Shown: positions 19,086 to 28,059 of the stretch, in pieces
Layout: the number at the start of each line of letters is the position of its first letter
Numbering within the stretch: the stretch's first letter is position 1
Source of the DNA: Sphingobacterium cellulitidis
GTDB lineage: Bacteria > Bacteroidota > Bacteroidia > Sphingobacteriales > Sphingobacteriaceae
Direction of reading: 5' to 3'
NCBI GenBank assembly: GCA_002245855.1
Contig: NOUX01000006.1
Location: 186,001 to 250,000 of the forward strand
Length of the DNA: 64,000 nt
The notes under the pieces: model-generated
Database searches by the model: none
Told to the model about the DNA's origin: nothing
What the model saw: the letters and a program-made list of their open reading frames with translations, nothing else
Program-made: the position numbers and the translations under genes

Positions 19086-19129
19086 AAAAAAGACGAGGCT
19101 GTAAATTAATTTACAGCCTCGTCTTTTTT
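19086..19129. terminator. bidirectional intrinsic terminator between walJ-like gene and lipB
   Basis: A perfect 44-bp palindrome centred at 19107/19108 (AAAAAAGACGAGGCTGTAAA on the left arm), with A and T tracts at the ends. It can terminate both convergent transcripts. Confidence 0.92.
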
Positions 19130-19140
19130 ATGAATTTTTA

Positions 19141-19839
19141 TTAATTCAGTTCCATTTTGAATAATTCGGCAAGATGATTTTTGAGTTTTATTTTTACTTC
19201 TTCCACATCTACTTTATGCCCAAGCTCACGTTCCATGGAAGTAACATCTTTATCATCAATTCCGCAAGGCACAATATTTCCGAAATAGGCTAAATCGGCA
19301 TTTACATTAAAAGCGAATCCATGCATGGTCACCCAACGGGATGCCCGTACGCCCATTGCACAGATTTTCCTTGCTTTGTCATTATCAGGATCCAACCATA
19401 CTCCGGTATATCCAGGATATCTGCCGGCTTGAATTCCATAATCTGCTAAGGTCAAAATAATGGCCTCTTCAAGAGTCCTGAGGTATAAATGAATATCGGT
19501 AAAGAAGTTGTCCAAATCGAGGATGGGATAACCGACGATTTGCCCAGGTCCATGATAGGTAATGTCTCCACCTCTATTAATTTTATAGAAGGTCGCTTCT
19601 TTTTCTTTTAGTCCATTTTCATCCAATAACAGATATTCCAAGTGTCCACTTTTCCCAAGTGTATAAACATGGGGGTGTTCCGTGAAAATCAGGAAGTTGT
19701 CTGTTGGGTTATTTGTGTTATTGATTCGGTTATCGTGTTTTTCAGCAAGAACCTTAGCAAAAATCTCTTCTTGTTTATCCCATGCTTCCTGATAATCCAG
19801 CAATCCCCAATCAATAAAGGTTACTTTTTTATTTTGCAT
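19141..19839 (-). CDS. lipB: lipoyl(octanoyl) transferase
   Basis: 232 aa. RGGDITYHGPGQIVGYPIL is the LipB signature, and RKICAMGVRASRWVTMHGFA followed by NIVPCGI supplies the catalytic Lys and Cys of the octanoyl-enzyme mechanism. The enzyme moves octanoate from acyl carrier protein to the lipoyl domains of dehydrogenase complexes. The start is 5 bp after the hflX stop, so the two genes are probably co-transcribed. Confidence 0.95.
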   Translation of the reverse strand: MQNKKVTFIDWGLLDYQEAWDKQEEIFAKVLAEKHDNRINNTNNPTDNFLIFTEHPHVYTLGKSGHLEYLLLDENGLKEKEATFYKINRGGDITYHGPGQIVGYPILDLDNFFTDIHLYLRTLEEAIILTLADYGIQAGRYPGYTGVWLDPDNDKARKICAMGVRASRWVTMHGFAFNVNADLAYFGNIVPCGIDDKDVTSMERELGHKVDVEEVKIKLKNHLAELFKMELN

Positions 19840-19844
19840 TTCAA

Positions 19845-21035
19845 TTAATACAGTAGGTTGTTATATGGATATCTGGCGTTGTGCATTTTCACGACGATAT
19901 CATATATTTTTTCCTTGAATTCTTCCACGTTAGTTTTGTTTGTTGCGGAGATAAAAATTGCAGGGTCGGCATTTTTGGCCATCCATGAATTTCTAAAATC
20001 ATCAAGAGTTACTTTAATTTCTTCACCATCTTCATCAAACTCCACCGGAGGTTTATAAGCATCGATTTTGTTAAATACCGTTATTATAGGTTTATCCACC
20101 GCACCAATATCTTTTAGCGTTTCATTGACTGCACGGATATGGTCTTCGAAATAGGGGTGAGAGATATCGACCACATGGATTAATACATCTGCTTCTCGGA
20201 CTTCATCCAAGGTTGATTTAAAACATTCCACCAAGTGGTGTGGTAGTTTTCTAATAAATCCGACGGTATCAGATAAAAGAAAAGGGAGGTTATCAATAAC
20301 GACTTTTCTCACTGTAGTATCCAATGTTGCAAAGAGTTTGTTTTCGATTAATACATCGGATTTGGAAATCATATTCATGATTGTTGATTTTCCAACATTT
20401 GTATAACCTACCAATGCGACGCGGATCATTTCGCCTCTATTTTTACGTTGCGTTTCGTTTTGTTTGTCGATTGTTTTCAGGCGATCTTTTAATAGGGAGA
20501 TCTTATTTAAGATCATCCGTCTATCACTTTCGATCTGGCTCTCTCCGGGTCCACGCATACCAATACCCCCACGTTGTCTTTCAAGGTGGGTCCACATTCG
20601 AGTTAATCGTGGTAACAGGTATTGCAACTGGGCTAATTCCACTTGAGTTTTAGCCTGTGCTGTTTTAGCGTGTTTTGCAAAGATGTCCAGAATCAAGTTT
20701 GATCGGTCCAGGACTTTGATATTGAAATACTTTTCAATATTTCTTAACTGAGATGGTGATAATTCATCATCAAAGACAACCATATCGATTTCTTCGGCCT
20801 GGATATACTCTTTGATTTCGTCGAGTTTTCCGGAACCTACAAAGGTAGCACGGTCAGGGAAGGCTAGTTTTTGGGTAAAAATTCCCTTAGTAACTCCGCC
20901 TGCAGTGGTTACCAAAAATTCTAATTCTTCTAAATATTCTTTGGCAGTTTCTTCCGAAACGTCAGGAGTGATGACACTCACTAAGACTGCTGTTTCTGGT
21001 TTTACTGCGGTATCATGTATCTTAAATCTTGCCAT
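19845..21035 (-). CDS. hflX: ribosome-associated GTPase HflX
   Basis: 396 aa. The N-terminal HflX domain (about 15-190, with VFDDELSPSQLRNIEK and a glycine-rich GGIGMRGPGESQIE linker) precedes the G domain: GYTNVGKST (G1), DTVGFIRKLPHHLVE (G3) and NKID (G4). HflX binds the 50S subunit and rescues stalled or heat-damaged ribosomes. It lies directly upstream of lipB on the minus strand, and a 96-bp gap separates it from recG. Confidence 0.95.
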   Translation of the reverse strand: MARFKIHDTAVKPETAVLVSVITPDVSEETAKEYLEELEFLVTTAGGVTKGIFTQKLAFPDRATFVGSGKLDEIKEYIQAEEIDMVVFDDELSPSQLRNIEKYFNIKVLDRSNLILDIFAKHAKTAQAKTQVELAQLQYLLPRLTRMWTHLERQRGGIGMRGPGESQIESDRRMILNKISLLKDRLKTIDKQNETQRKNRGEMIRVALVGYTNVGKSTIMNMISKSDVLIENKLFATLDTTVRKVVIDNLPFLLSDTVGFIRKLPHHLVECFKSTLDEVREADVLIHVVDISHPYFEDHIRAVNETLKDIGAVDKPIITVFNKIDAYKPPVEFDEDGEEIKVTLDDFRNSWMAKNADPAIFISATNKTNVEEFKEKIYDIVVKMHNARYPYNNLLY

Positions 21036-21131
21036 TAATTGTTTTTAAGTAGTGAACAAGTTGAAGTGCATATTGGTTTCAGCTTGTTTTAAGGATGTTT
21101 CTTTGGAAACAAGTTTACAAAGTTACGGAAT

Positions 21132-23237
21132 TTAGGAGATTTTGTCCCATGAAATAGCTGGGGAGCTTTTGTTAATGTATTGAGCCAATAGCTGATGGCG
21201 ATTTTCATGGAGGTTTGGGTCTTCCTTAAAAATCTGAATGACTAATTGTCTAGCCTCTGCGAGTATGGCTTGATCTTTAGCGAGATCGGCGATTTTCATT
21301 TCGAGCACACCCGATTGTTGCGTACCGGAAAGATCACCAGGGCCACGAAGTTGCAGGTCGACTTCAGCGATTTCAAAACCGTCATTTGTTCTAACCATTG
21401 TTTCCAACCGGGTTCTACCTTCCTTACTGAGTTTATTACTGGACATTAGAATACAGAATGATTGTTCTGCACCCCTTCCTACTCTTCCACGGAGCTGATG
21501 GAGCTGAGATAATCCGAATCTTTCTGAATTTTCAATGATCATTACGGATGCATTCGGCACATTGACACCAACCTCAATAACAGTTGTTGCGACCATGATT
21601 TGAGTTTCACCCTTAATAAAGCGTTTCATTTCAAAGTCTTTGTCTTTGACAGGCATCTTGCCATGCACGATGCTAATCCTAAAATCCGGCAGGGGGAATT
21701 CACGCATTAAACTTTCCAGGCCAGCTTCCAAATAGAGTAAATCCATTTTTTCACTTTCCTTAATCAAAGGGTAAACAATATAGACTTGTCTACCTTTTGC
21801 AATTTCTTCCCGCATAAAACCAAATACACGTAGGCGTTGGTTTTCGAAGAAATGTACTGTTTTGATTGGCTTCCTACCGGCAGGTAACTCATCGATAATT
21901 GAAATATCCAAGTCACCATACATTGTCATGGCCAAGGTTCTTGGAATTGGGGTAGCAGTCATAACCAACATGTGCGGAGGGATCAGGTTTTTGCGCCATA
22001 ACTTCGCTCTTTGTTCCACTCCAAAACGATGTTGCTCATCAATAACAACAAATCCAATATTCTTGAATTTAACTTTATCCTCAATCAAGGCATGAGTTCC
22101 AATAAGGATATCCAGGGTTCCGTCTTCGAGTTCTTGATGGATAATTCTTCTCGCTTTAGCAGGGGTTGAACCTGTTAGAAGTTTGACATTGCAAATATCT
22201 TCACCTAAGAGTTCTTTTAAGCCGTTGTAATGCTGGGTGGCGAGGATTTCAGTTGGTGCCATCATACAAGCCTGATAGCCATTGTCGATTGCGAGGAGCA
22301 TACTCATTAATGCTACGACTGTTTTTCCGGAGCCCACATCCCCTTGTACCAGTCTATTCATTTGGGCTCCAGTATTGCAGTCCAAACGGATCTCGCGAAC
22401 CACTCGTTTTTGGGCATTTGTCAATGGGAATGGTAATCTCTCATTGAAGAAGGTATTGAATTTTTCACCTACTTGGTTGAACTGGTGTCCTTTATATCTT
22501 TGGGTATTTAATTGTTTATTTTTGAGTAAGCGGAGTTGAATAAAAAACAACTCTTCGAATTTCAGCCTGGTAATTGCGGCTTTCATAAGTTGTTCATTTT
22601 GTGGGAAATGAATACTAAGAAAGGCCTGTTGAAGTGGCATGAGGTTGTATTTTTCAAGGATGTATGCAGGCAGGGTTTCCTCAATGGTTCGCAAAGTAGT
22701 TTCTAAGGCAGTTTCTTGTAATTTTTGAATGCCTTTGCTGTCTAAATTGAATTTTTTAAGTTTTTCAGTTGAGGAGTAAACAGGTTGCATAGTCATATTA
22801 CCAACCTTTTTTCCCTGTTGCTGATACAATTCCATTTCGGGGTGAGTCATGGAGATGGCTCCATTAAACTCAGAAGGTTTGCCATAGATAATATAAGCGG
22901 CTCCTACTTTAAGGCCTTTTTTGAGCCAGGGAATACTTTGGAACCAAACCAGTTCCATCATTCCGGTATCATCCTTGAATTGTGCGACGAGTCTTTTACT
23001 ACGTTTTTCACCAATTTCCTGGAGGCTCATAAGTCTTCCCAGTACTTGAGCACCGATCATTTCCGAATGAAGTTCACGTATTTTATGGAATTTGGTTCGA
23101 TCGATATATCGAAAAGGGTAATCTTGCAAAAGATCTCCGATAGTAAAGATTTGGAGTTCTTTTTTGAGTACATCCGCTTTTTGCGGACCTACACCTTTGA
23201 GATATTCTATGGGAGTAATAAATGATAAACCAGCCAT
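21132..23237 (-). CDS. recG: ATP-dependent DNA helicase RecG
   Basis: 701 aa, normal RecG length. The N-terminal wedge/OB domain (about 1-230) is followed by superfamily-2 helicase motifs: GDVGSGKTVVA (Walker A), DEQHRFGV (DExH box), TATPIPRTL (motif III), HGKMPVKDKDFEM, then TTVIEVGVNVPNA and QLRGRVGRG (motif VI). It remodels stalled replication forks and Holliday junctions. It appears to be transcribed alone. Confidence 0.96.
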   Translation of the reverse strand: MAGLSFITPIEYLKGVGPQKADVLKKELQIFTIGDLLQDYPFRYIDRTKFHKIRELHSEMIGAQVLGRLMSLQEIGEKRSKRLVAQFKDDTGMMELVWFQSIPWLKKGLKVGAAYIIYGKPSEFNGAISMTHPEMELYQQQGKKVGNMTMQPVYSSTEKLKKFNLDSKGIQKLQETALETTLRTIEETLPAYILEKYNLMPLQQAFLSIHFPQNEQLMKAAITRLKFEELFFIQLRLLKNKQLNTQRYKGHQFNQVGEKFNTFFNERLPFPLTNAQKRVVREIRLDCNTGAQMNRLVQGDVGSGKTVVALMSMLLAIDNGYQACMMAPTEILATQHYNGLKELLGEDICNVKLLTGSTPAKARRIIHQELEDGTLDILIGTHALIEDKVKFKNIGFVVIDEQHRFGVEQRAKLWRKNLIPPHMLVMTATPIPRTLAMTMYGDLDISIIDELPAGRKPIKTVHFFENQRLRVFGFMREEIAKGRQVYIVYPLIKESEKMDLLYLEAGLESLMREFPLPDFRISIVHGKMPVKDKDFEMKRFIKGETQIMVATTVIEVGVNVPNASVMIIENSERFGLSQLHQLRGRVGRGAEQSFCILMSSNKLSKEGRTRLETMVRTNDGFEIAEVDLQLRGPGDLSGTQQSGVLEMKIADLAKDQAILAEARQLVIQIFKEDPNLHENRHQLLAQYINKSSPAISWDKIS

Positions 23238-23350
23238 GGGATAGATAATCCCACTAAAATAATAAAAACTTTCAGGTTTCCTTTTATATAGGCAGGCTGT
23301 TGGGGAATTAGAGTAAAATAAGGAGCTGAAAAAGGATGGTTTTAATAAAA

Positions 23351-23375
23351 AATGCCCCTATTTTGGCGGGGCATT
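23351..23375 (-). terminator. intrinsic terminator after the SDR gene
   Basis: AATGCCCC (23351-23358) and GGGGCATT (23368-23375) form an 8-bp GC-rich stem. On the minus strand the stem is followed by TTTTATTAAA. It lies about 28 bp beyond the SDR stop. Confidence 0.8.
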
Positions 23376-23403
23376 CATGTTTAATATAGATAGATTTAGG
23401 GTT

Positions 23404-24153
23404 TTAAATTATCGTTGTACCACCATCAACTGCAAGGTTAATACCGCTGATATATCTTGAGTCATCAGATGCTAAGAATAATGCTGCCAAGGCGATATCT
23501 TCGGCGGTTCCATAATCTTTCATTGGGATAATGGACATAAAATGGGGTCTGTATTGAGGGTTATTGAGGTGAGCTTCCGCCATTGGGGTCATGATATATC
23601 CGGGGTTAATAGCATTAACTCGAATTTTCATTTTTCCAAAATCCACTGCAGCTGCGCGAGTGATAGCAGAGACCCCACCTTTGGATGCGGTATAAGAACC
23701 AGGTCCAGACATTCCGGTTAATGCGGCAATTGATGATATGTTGACAATGCTACCACCGTTTTCTTTCATATGAGGCAAAACAGCTTGCATACCTAGCATT
23801 ACGCTATTGACATTAATGTCATAGGTTTTTTTCCAAAGCGCTTCGTCTTGTTCTTCGAAAGGTGTAGGAACAGAAATTCCGGCATTATTTATTAGGATAT
23901 CAATTTTCCCAAAATTGTTAATTGCAGCAGGGATTACGTCATTAAACCATGTTTCTCTATTTGAAACGTCATGTTTTACTGCCACAGCATCAAATCCTTG
24001 ACTTTGTATTTTTTCTACAATAGCATTGAGTTTGTCAATTTGAATATCTGTAGCAATAACTTTTGCACCTTCATTGGCGAACAAAAAAGTCATTGCTTCT
24101 CCCATTCCCGATGCTGCACCGGTAATAATGGCTACTTTTCCTTTTAACCTCAT
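23404..24153 (-). CDS. short-chain dehydrogenase/reductase (glucose-dehydrogenase/FabG-like)
   Basis: 249 aa classical SDR. The TGAASGMG cofactor loop is at residues 11-18, NNAG at about 89-92, and the catalytic Ser-Tyr-Lys appears in NISSIAALTG and SYTASKGG. AINPGYIMTPM and the C-terminal SRYISGINLAVDGG are also canonical. A basic residue replaced by Asp after strand 2 (VIATDIQ) favours NAD over NADP. The substrate cannot be assigned. A monocistronic unit ending at a terminator. Confidence 0.87.
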   Translation of the reverse strand: MRLKGKVAIITGAASGMGEAMTFLFANEGAKVIATDIQIDKLNAIVEKIQSQGFDAVAVKHDVSNRETWFNDVIPAAINNFGKIDILINNAGISVPTPFEEQDEALWKKTYDINVNSVMLGMQAVLPHMKENGGSIVNISSIAALTGMSGPGSYTASKGGVSAITRAAAVDFGKMKIRVNAINPGYIMTPMAEAHLNNPQYRPHFMSIIPMKDYGTAEDIALAALFLASDDSRYISGINLAVDGGTTII

Positions 24154-24313
24154 GTAAATTTTGTTTGAGTAAATATCTTAAGCTTCGTTCAGATAAAAAG
24201 TGATCGATATTACCTTCTATTAATTAATGTGATTTATTTCCGTTAAGATATATTATGATGGGTAACAGTTAATGGTGGGATACTGTTTTAGGATTAGGTT
24301 TTTTTTAAGTAAA

Positions 24314-24341
24314 AATGCCAGCAATCCTTATTGCTGGCATT
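24314..24341. terminator. intrinsic terminator after ridA
   Basis: An 11-bp perfect stem, AATGCCAGCAA (24314-24324) with TTGCTGGCATT (24331-24341), loop of six. A-rich and T-rich flanks allow function on both strands; the minus-strand reading follows ridA. Confidence 0.85.
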
Positions 24342-24361
24342 CTATTTTGAGTCGATGTTGG

Positions 24362-24748
24362 TTAAGCTTTCCAAGCGATTACGGAAATTTCCACATTGAC
24401 TTCTTTAGGCAAAGTTTTGACTGCTACGCATTCTCTTGCGGGCTGGTTTTCTTTAAAATATTCGGAATACACTTCGTTTACTGTTGCAAAGTAGTCCATG
24501 CTACTTAAGAAGATTGAAGTTTTTACGACATCGGAGAAATCATAGCCGGCATTTTTAAGGATGGCACCTACATTTTTTAGGACTTGGTGAGCTTCGTCAG
24601 CTACTCCAGTTGTAATCAATTCCATTGATTCCGGGATCAAAGGGATTTGGCCAGAAACATATAATGTTTTATCGGCTTTGATTGCTTGATTGTAAGGGCC
24701 AATTGCTGCTGGAGCTTTGTCAGTATTTAAAATTTCTTTTTGCGCCAT
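24362..24748 (-). CDS. RidA family enamine/imine deaminase
   Basis: 128 aa, the standard RidA/YjgF length. GPYNQAIKADKTLYVSGQIP, DVVKTSIFLSSM, then PARECVAVKTLPKEVNVEI carry the family signature, including the active-site Arg in PARECV. RidA hydrolyses reactive 2-aminoacrylate and related enamines. It stands alone between the SDR and nagA, with no pyridoxal-phosphate enzyme in the immediate neighbourhood. Confidence 0.93.
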   Translation of the reverse strand: MAQKEILNTDKAPAAIGPYNQAIKADKTLYVSGQIPLIPESMELITTGVADEAHQVLKNVGAILKNAGYDFSDVVKTSIFLSSMDYFATVNEVYSEYFKENQPARECVAVKTLPKEVNVEISVIAWKA

Positions 24749-24876
24749 GATTTTATTGTTGAATAATAATATTATAAAAATAGAGTTCTTTACTGATGTG
24801 AGAGCATTAATTCTCAGGTCTAATATACGATAAGCCGATGGATTTTCAATAATAGGGAAAATAAGTAACTTGCAGC

Positions 24877-25989
24877 ATGAAACATAAACTAGCCCTTATA
24901 AATGGTAAGATTTTTACTGAATATCAAATATACGATCAACATGCTTTATTAATAGATTCCGATAGAATTGCGGGTATTGTAGCACAGGATGATATTCCAG
25001 AAATGTTTGAGTTGTTGGATGTCAAGGGGGCGAATATTTGTCCGGGGCTTATTGATTTGCAGATTTATGGAACGGGTGAAGATTTGTTTTCGGCGGAATT
25101 AACAGCAGAATCCATTCATCGAATAGAGCATAACTTATTGAAGCAGGGCTGTACATCATTTGTATTAACCTTAGCGACCAATACTTTGGAGTTGTTTCAG
25201 GAAGCTATTGGGGTTTTTGAGCGTGCGAATCCACGTGTTGCCTTGGGTCTTCATTTGGAGGGGCCGTTTTTAAATGCAGCAAAGCGAGGAGCGCATCCTG
25301 CGGAATTAATTCAAAGAGCAACGGTGGATTTACTGGCTTCGGTTATAGAAGGTAAGGAAGAGGTTGTTAAAATGATGACTATTGCTCCTGAACTAACGGA
25401 GCAGGATTGCATTGATTATTTGAATGAAAAAGGGGTTTTGATAACAGCGGGACATAGTGCGGCGACTTATCAAGAGGCTACTCATGCCTTTAATCATGGG
25501 GTTCCTGCAGTTACACATTTATGGAATGCGATGTCGCCACTTCACCATCGGGATGTAGGCTTGCCAGGTGCGGCATTTAACCATGATGAAGTTTGTGCTT
25601 CCATTATTGTTGATGGTATTCATGTTGATTTTGAAGCAGTTAAGTTGTCCAAGGAATTGATGGGAGAACGCTTGTTTCTAATTACAGATGCTGTTGCGAA
25701 GTGTGATAAGGGCATTTATCAACATGTATTTAACAAGGATCACTATACGATGCCTGATGGAACCTTATCAGGTTCTGCGCTAAGTATGTTAAAGGCAGTT
25801 GAAAATTGTGTAAAGAAGGTTGGTATTAGTTTAGATGAGAGTTTAAGGATGGCGACCTTATATCCAGCGCGTTTATTTGGTCGGCATGATTTAGGGAATT
25901 TAAACAGTGGATCAATTGCCAATGTGTTAGTTTTTACGGAGGATTTTAAAGTGCAACAGGTTCTTTTTCAAGGGGAACCGGTAGAATAA
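24877..25989 (+). CDS. nagA: N-acetylglucosamine-6-phosphate deacetylase
   Basis: 370 aa amidohydrolase. GLIDLQIYGTGEDLF (in place of the more usual HxH-containing GxxDxHxHG), LHLEGPFLN, AGHSAATYQEA, HLWNAMSPLHHRD and LITDAVAKCD match NagA. The first metal-site histidines are replaced (DLQIYG), as in E. coli-type NagA that uses a single metal. It converts GlcNAc-6-phosphate to GlcN-6-phosphate and acetate in the cytosol. It opens the amino-sugar region that continues with GHL10, namZ and murQ. Confidence 0.92.
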   Translation: MKHKLALINGKIFTEYQIYDQHALLIDSDRIAGIVAQDDIPEMFELLDVKGANICPGLIDLQIYGTGEDLFSAELTAESIHRIEHNLLKQGCTSFVLTLATNTLELFQEAIGVFERANPRVALGLHLEGPFLNAAKRGAHPAELIQRATVDLLASVIEGKEEVVKMMTIAPELTEQDCIDYLNEKGVLITAGHSAATYQEATHAFNHGVPAVTHLWNAMSPLHHRDVGLPGAAFNHDEVCASIIVDGIHVDFEAVKLSKELMGERLFLITDAVAKCDKGIYQHVFNKDHYTMPDGTLSGSALSMLKAVENCVKKVGISLDESLRMATLYPARLFGRHDLGNLNSGSIANVLVFTEDFKVQQVLFQGEPVE

Positions 25990-26035
25990 ATTATAAAGAA
26001 TAGGTTACAATTAGCAGGATAGGTAATAAAAAGCT

Positions 26036-26043
26036 TAATTTTG
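26036..26043 (+). promoter_or_regulatory. candidate -7 promoter element of the GHL10 gene
   Basis: TAATTTTG matches TAnnTTTG and overlaps the upstream TTG that could otherwise be read as a start; it therefore supports initiation at the ATG at 26062. No clear -33 element is seen. Confidence 0.4.
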
Positions 26044-26061
26044 TGGGTTAAGAACGAATTT

Positions 26062-27708
26062 ATGATGAGAAGAATAATGACGCTATGTCTTTTTGCCATG
26101 ATGACTTTGGTTGTGTTATCATGTGGATCTAAAAAAAGACAGGCAAAAAAGCTGGCGAAGGAGCAAGCAGCAATTGAGCAGCAAGTAAAAGTGGATAAGC
26201 CAGTAGTGGAGGAGAAACCTGTAAAGGGAAAAGTAGAGACAAAACCAGTTTCAGAGAAAGTAGTAACGAAGAAACCAGTTGAGAAGCCGGTTTTCAAAGC
26301 AAACCTACCACAAGTACCAAGAGAATTTAGAGCGGCATGGGTAGCTACCGTTGCGAATATCAACTGGCCAAGCAAGAATAATTTAAGCACAGATCAACAA
26401 AAACAAGAAGCGATTCGCTTATTGGACATGTTGAAGGATAACAACTTCAATGCGGTTATTTTTCAGGTTCGTCCATCAGCAGATGCATTATATAAATCGA
26501 GTTTAGAGCCTTGGTCGTATTTTTTAACAGGTACTACAGGAAAGGCACCGAGTCCCTATTATGATCCATTGGAATTTTGGGTTGCAGAAGCACATAAAAG
26601 AGGTTTGGAATTGCACGTTTGGTTAAACCCCTATCGTGCGCACCATAGTAATGGTGGCCAAGTGACCAGTGAATCCCTTGTTCGAAAATCCTCAGAGAAT
26701 GTTGTTCGATTGCGGAATGGGATGTATTGGTTTGATCCAGCAAGTCAGGAAACACAGAATCATTCTGCTGCGGTAGTAATGGATATTGTGAAGCGTTATG
26801 ATATTGACGGGGTTCACTTTGATGATTACTTTTATCCATACGCGACTTATAATGGAGGTTCTGACTTTCCGGATGACAAGACTTGGTCTGCCTATAAGAA
26901 ATCTGGTGGAACATTGAGTCGTCCAGATTGGAGGAGAGATAATGTAAACAAGTTTATCAAGCGAGTATATACAGAAATCAAGGCTGAGAAGCCATCGGTA
27001 AAATTTGGTTTAAGTCCATTTGGTATTTGGAAACCAGGATATCCATCAGGCGTAACGGGATCTTCACAATATGATGAGCTCTATGCAGATGCTAAACTTT
27101 GGTTGAACGAAGGCTGGATTGATTATTTTACGCCACAATTATACTGGCCGATTGATCCTCCGAAACAAAGTTTTACGAGTTTATTGAAATGGTGGCAATC
27201 TGAGAACAAGCATAACCGTCACTTATGGCCGGGATTAAATACGGTAGAAGTACGGGCGGCGAACCGTGCTGATGAGATCAAGCGTCAAATTGCGGTTACA
27301 CGCGAGGTAATTCCGAATAGTGTTGGAGCTGTTCACTGGAGTATTGCAGGTTTAACTAAGAATCCGATGTTGTTGAAGGCTCTACATGATGGGCCATATT
27401 CGCAGAAGGCCTTAGTTCCAGCATCACCATGGTTATCCTCAAATCCGATTTTGAAACCAACTTTATTATTGACCAATCAACCGAGTAGTGTATTTGTAAA
27501 ATGGTTACATAAGCAGCCGGAGCAAGTTTTTAAATGGGTTGCTTATGCACGATATGGGGATCACTGGGATTTTCAAATCTTAGATGGACCACAATCTGAA
27601 CTTAGTTTACCAAAGAGCAAGGATGGTAAAAAGTTAAATGCTGTTGCTGTCAAGCCGATTGATAGATTAGGCAATGAAGGGGATTATGCAGGGGAAGCAA
27701 TTGAGTAA
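26062..27708 (+). CDS. GHL10-family glycosyl-hydrolase-like lipoprotein (YngK type)
   Basis: 548 aa from ATG 26062. A lipoprotein signal (LVVLSC lipobox) is followed by a Lys/Pro/Val-rich linker with KPV repeats (about 35-85) and a TIM-barrel GHL10/DUF187 domain: EFRAAWVATVANINWPS, FNAVIFQVRPSADALY, LHVWLNPYRAHH, GVHFDDYFYPY, then WIDYFTPQLYWPI. These are hallmarks of the YngK-like glycosidase-like family, whose tested members act on peptidoglycan-type or related substrates. A C-terminal beta domain completes the protein. It is probably surface- or periplasm-anchored and fits peptidoglycan salvage with the genes to its right. Confidence 0.88.
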   Translation: MMRRIMTLCLFAMMTLVVLSCGSKKRQAKKLAKEQAAIEQQVKVDKPVVEEKPVKGKVETKPVSEKVVTKKPVEKPVFKANLPQVPREFRAAWVATVANINWPSKNNLSTDQQKQEAIRLLDMLKDNNFNAVIFQVRPSADALYKSSLEPWSYFLTGTTGKAPSPYYDPLEFWVAEAHKRGLELHVWLNPYRAHHSNGGQVTSESLVRKSSENVVRLRNGMYWFDPASQETQNHSAAVVMDIVKRYDIDGVHFDDYFYPYATYNGGSDFPDDKTWSAYKKSGGTLSRPDWRRDNVNKFIKRVYTEIKAEKPSVKFGLSPFGIWKPGYPSGVTGSSQYDELYADAKLWLNEGWIDYFTPQLYWPIDPPKQSFTSLLKWWQSENKHNRHLWPGLNTVEVRAANRADEIKRQIAVTREVIPNSVGAVHWSIAGLTKNPMLLKALHDGPYSQKALVPASPWLSSNPILKPTLLLTNQPSSVFVKWLHKQPEQVFKWVAYARYGDHWDFQILDGPQSELSLPKSKDGKKLNAVAVKPIDRLGNEGDYAGEAIE

Positions 27709-28059
27709 ATAAGTTTTCACGGAAATATGTGCAGCAGAAAAGAGGGATCTTTTCTGCTGTTTTATTTTACAAATGATTGTGTGTGGGTTGTCGTAACGCA
27801 AATGTTACTTAAATGTGTATTATTTACACTTAACAATGCAATCGGTTGCGGACTCAAATGCTTTAAAATGCTAAAATACAATGATTCTCTAAGTCTAATC
27901 GTGCAAGACTCTGTGTTTTTACTTTCCGATTTATGCGTGTTTTACCTGTTTTTTTGCGAAATGTGACAGAATTTGCTGTTAGTCTTGCTTTATTATGCGG
28001 TATTTGTATTAATTTTAGCGTGGTTTTATTGCTAAACTTGCTTTACCAAATCTTAATTA
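27709..28059. other. 351-bp intergenic region ahead of namZ
   Basis: Holds the GHL10 terminator at its left end. The rest is A+T rich and should contain the promoter for the namZ-susC-susD unit. TAAACTTG at 28033-28040 is a near match to a -7 element, but I see no convincing -33 partner. The short open frame on the plus strand here has no coding character. Confidence 0.5.
27732..27765 (+). terminator. intrinsic terminator after the GHL10 gene
   Basis: CAGCAGAAAAGA (27732-27743) pairs with TCTTTTCTGCTG (27748-27759), a 12-bp stem with a GGGA tetraloop, followed by TTTTATTTT. Confidence 0.88.

Noticed and set aside
27727..27966. 79-aa plus-strand frame in the gap before namZ
   Set aside because: It begins inside a clear terminator hairpin and has Cys/Phe/Leu-rich non-coding composition.
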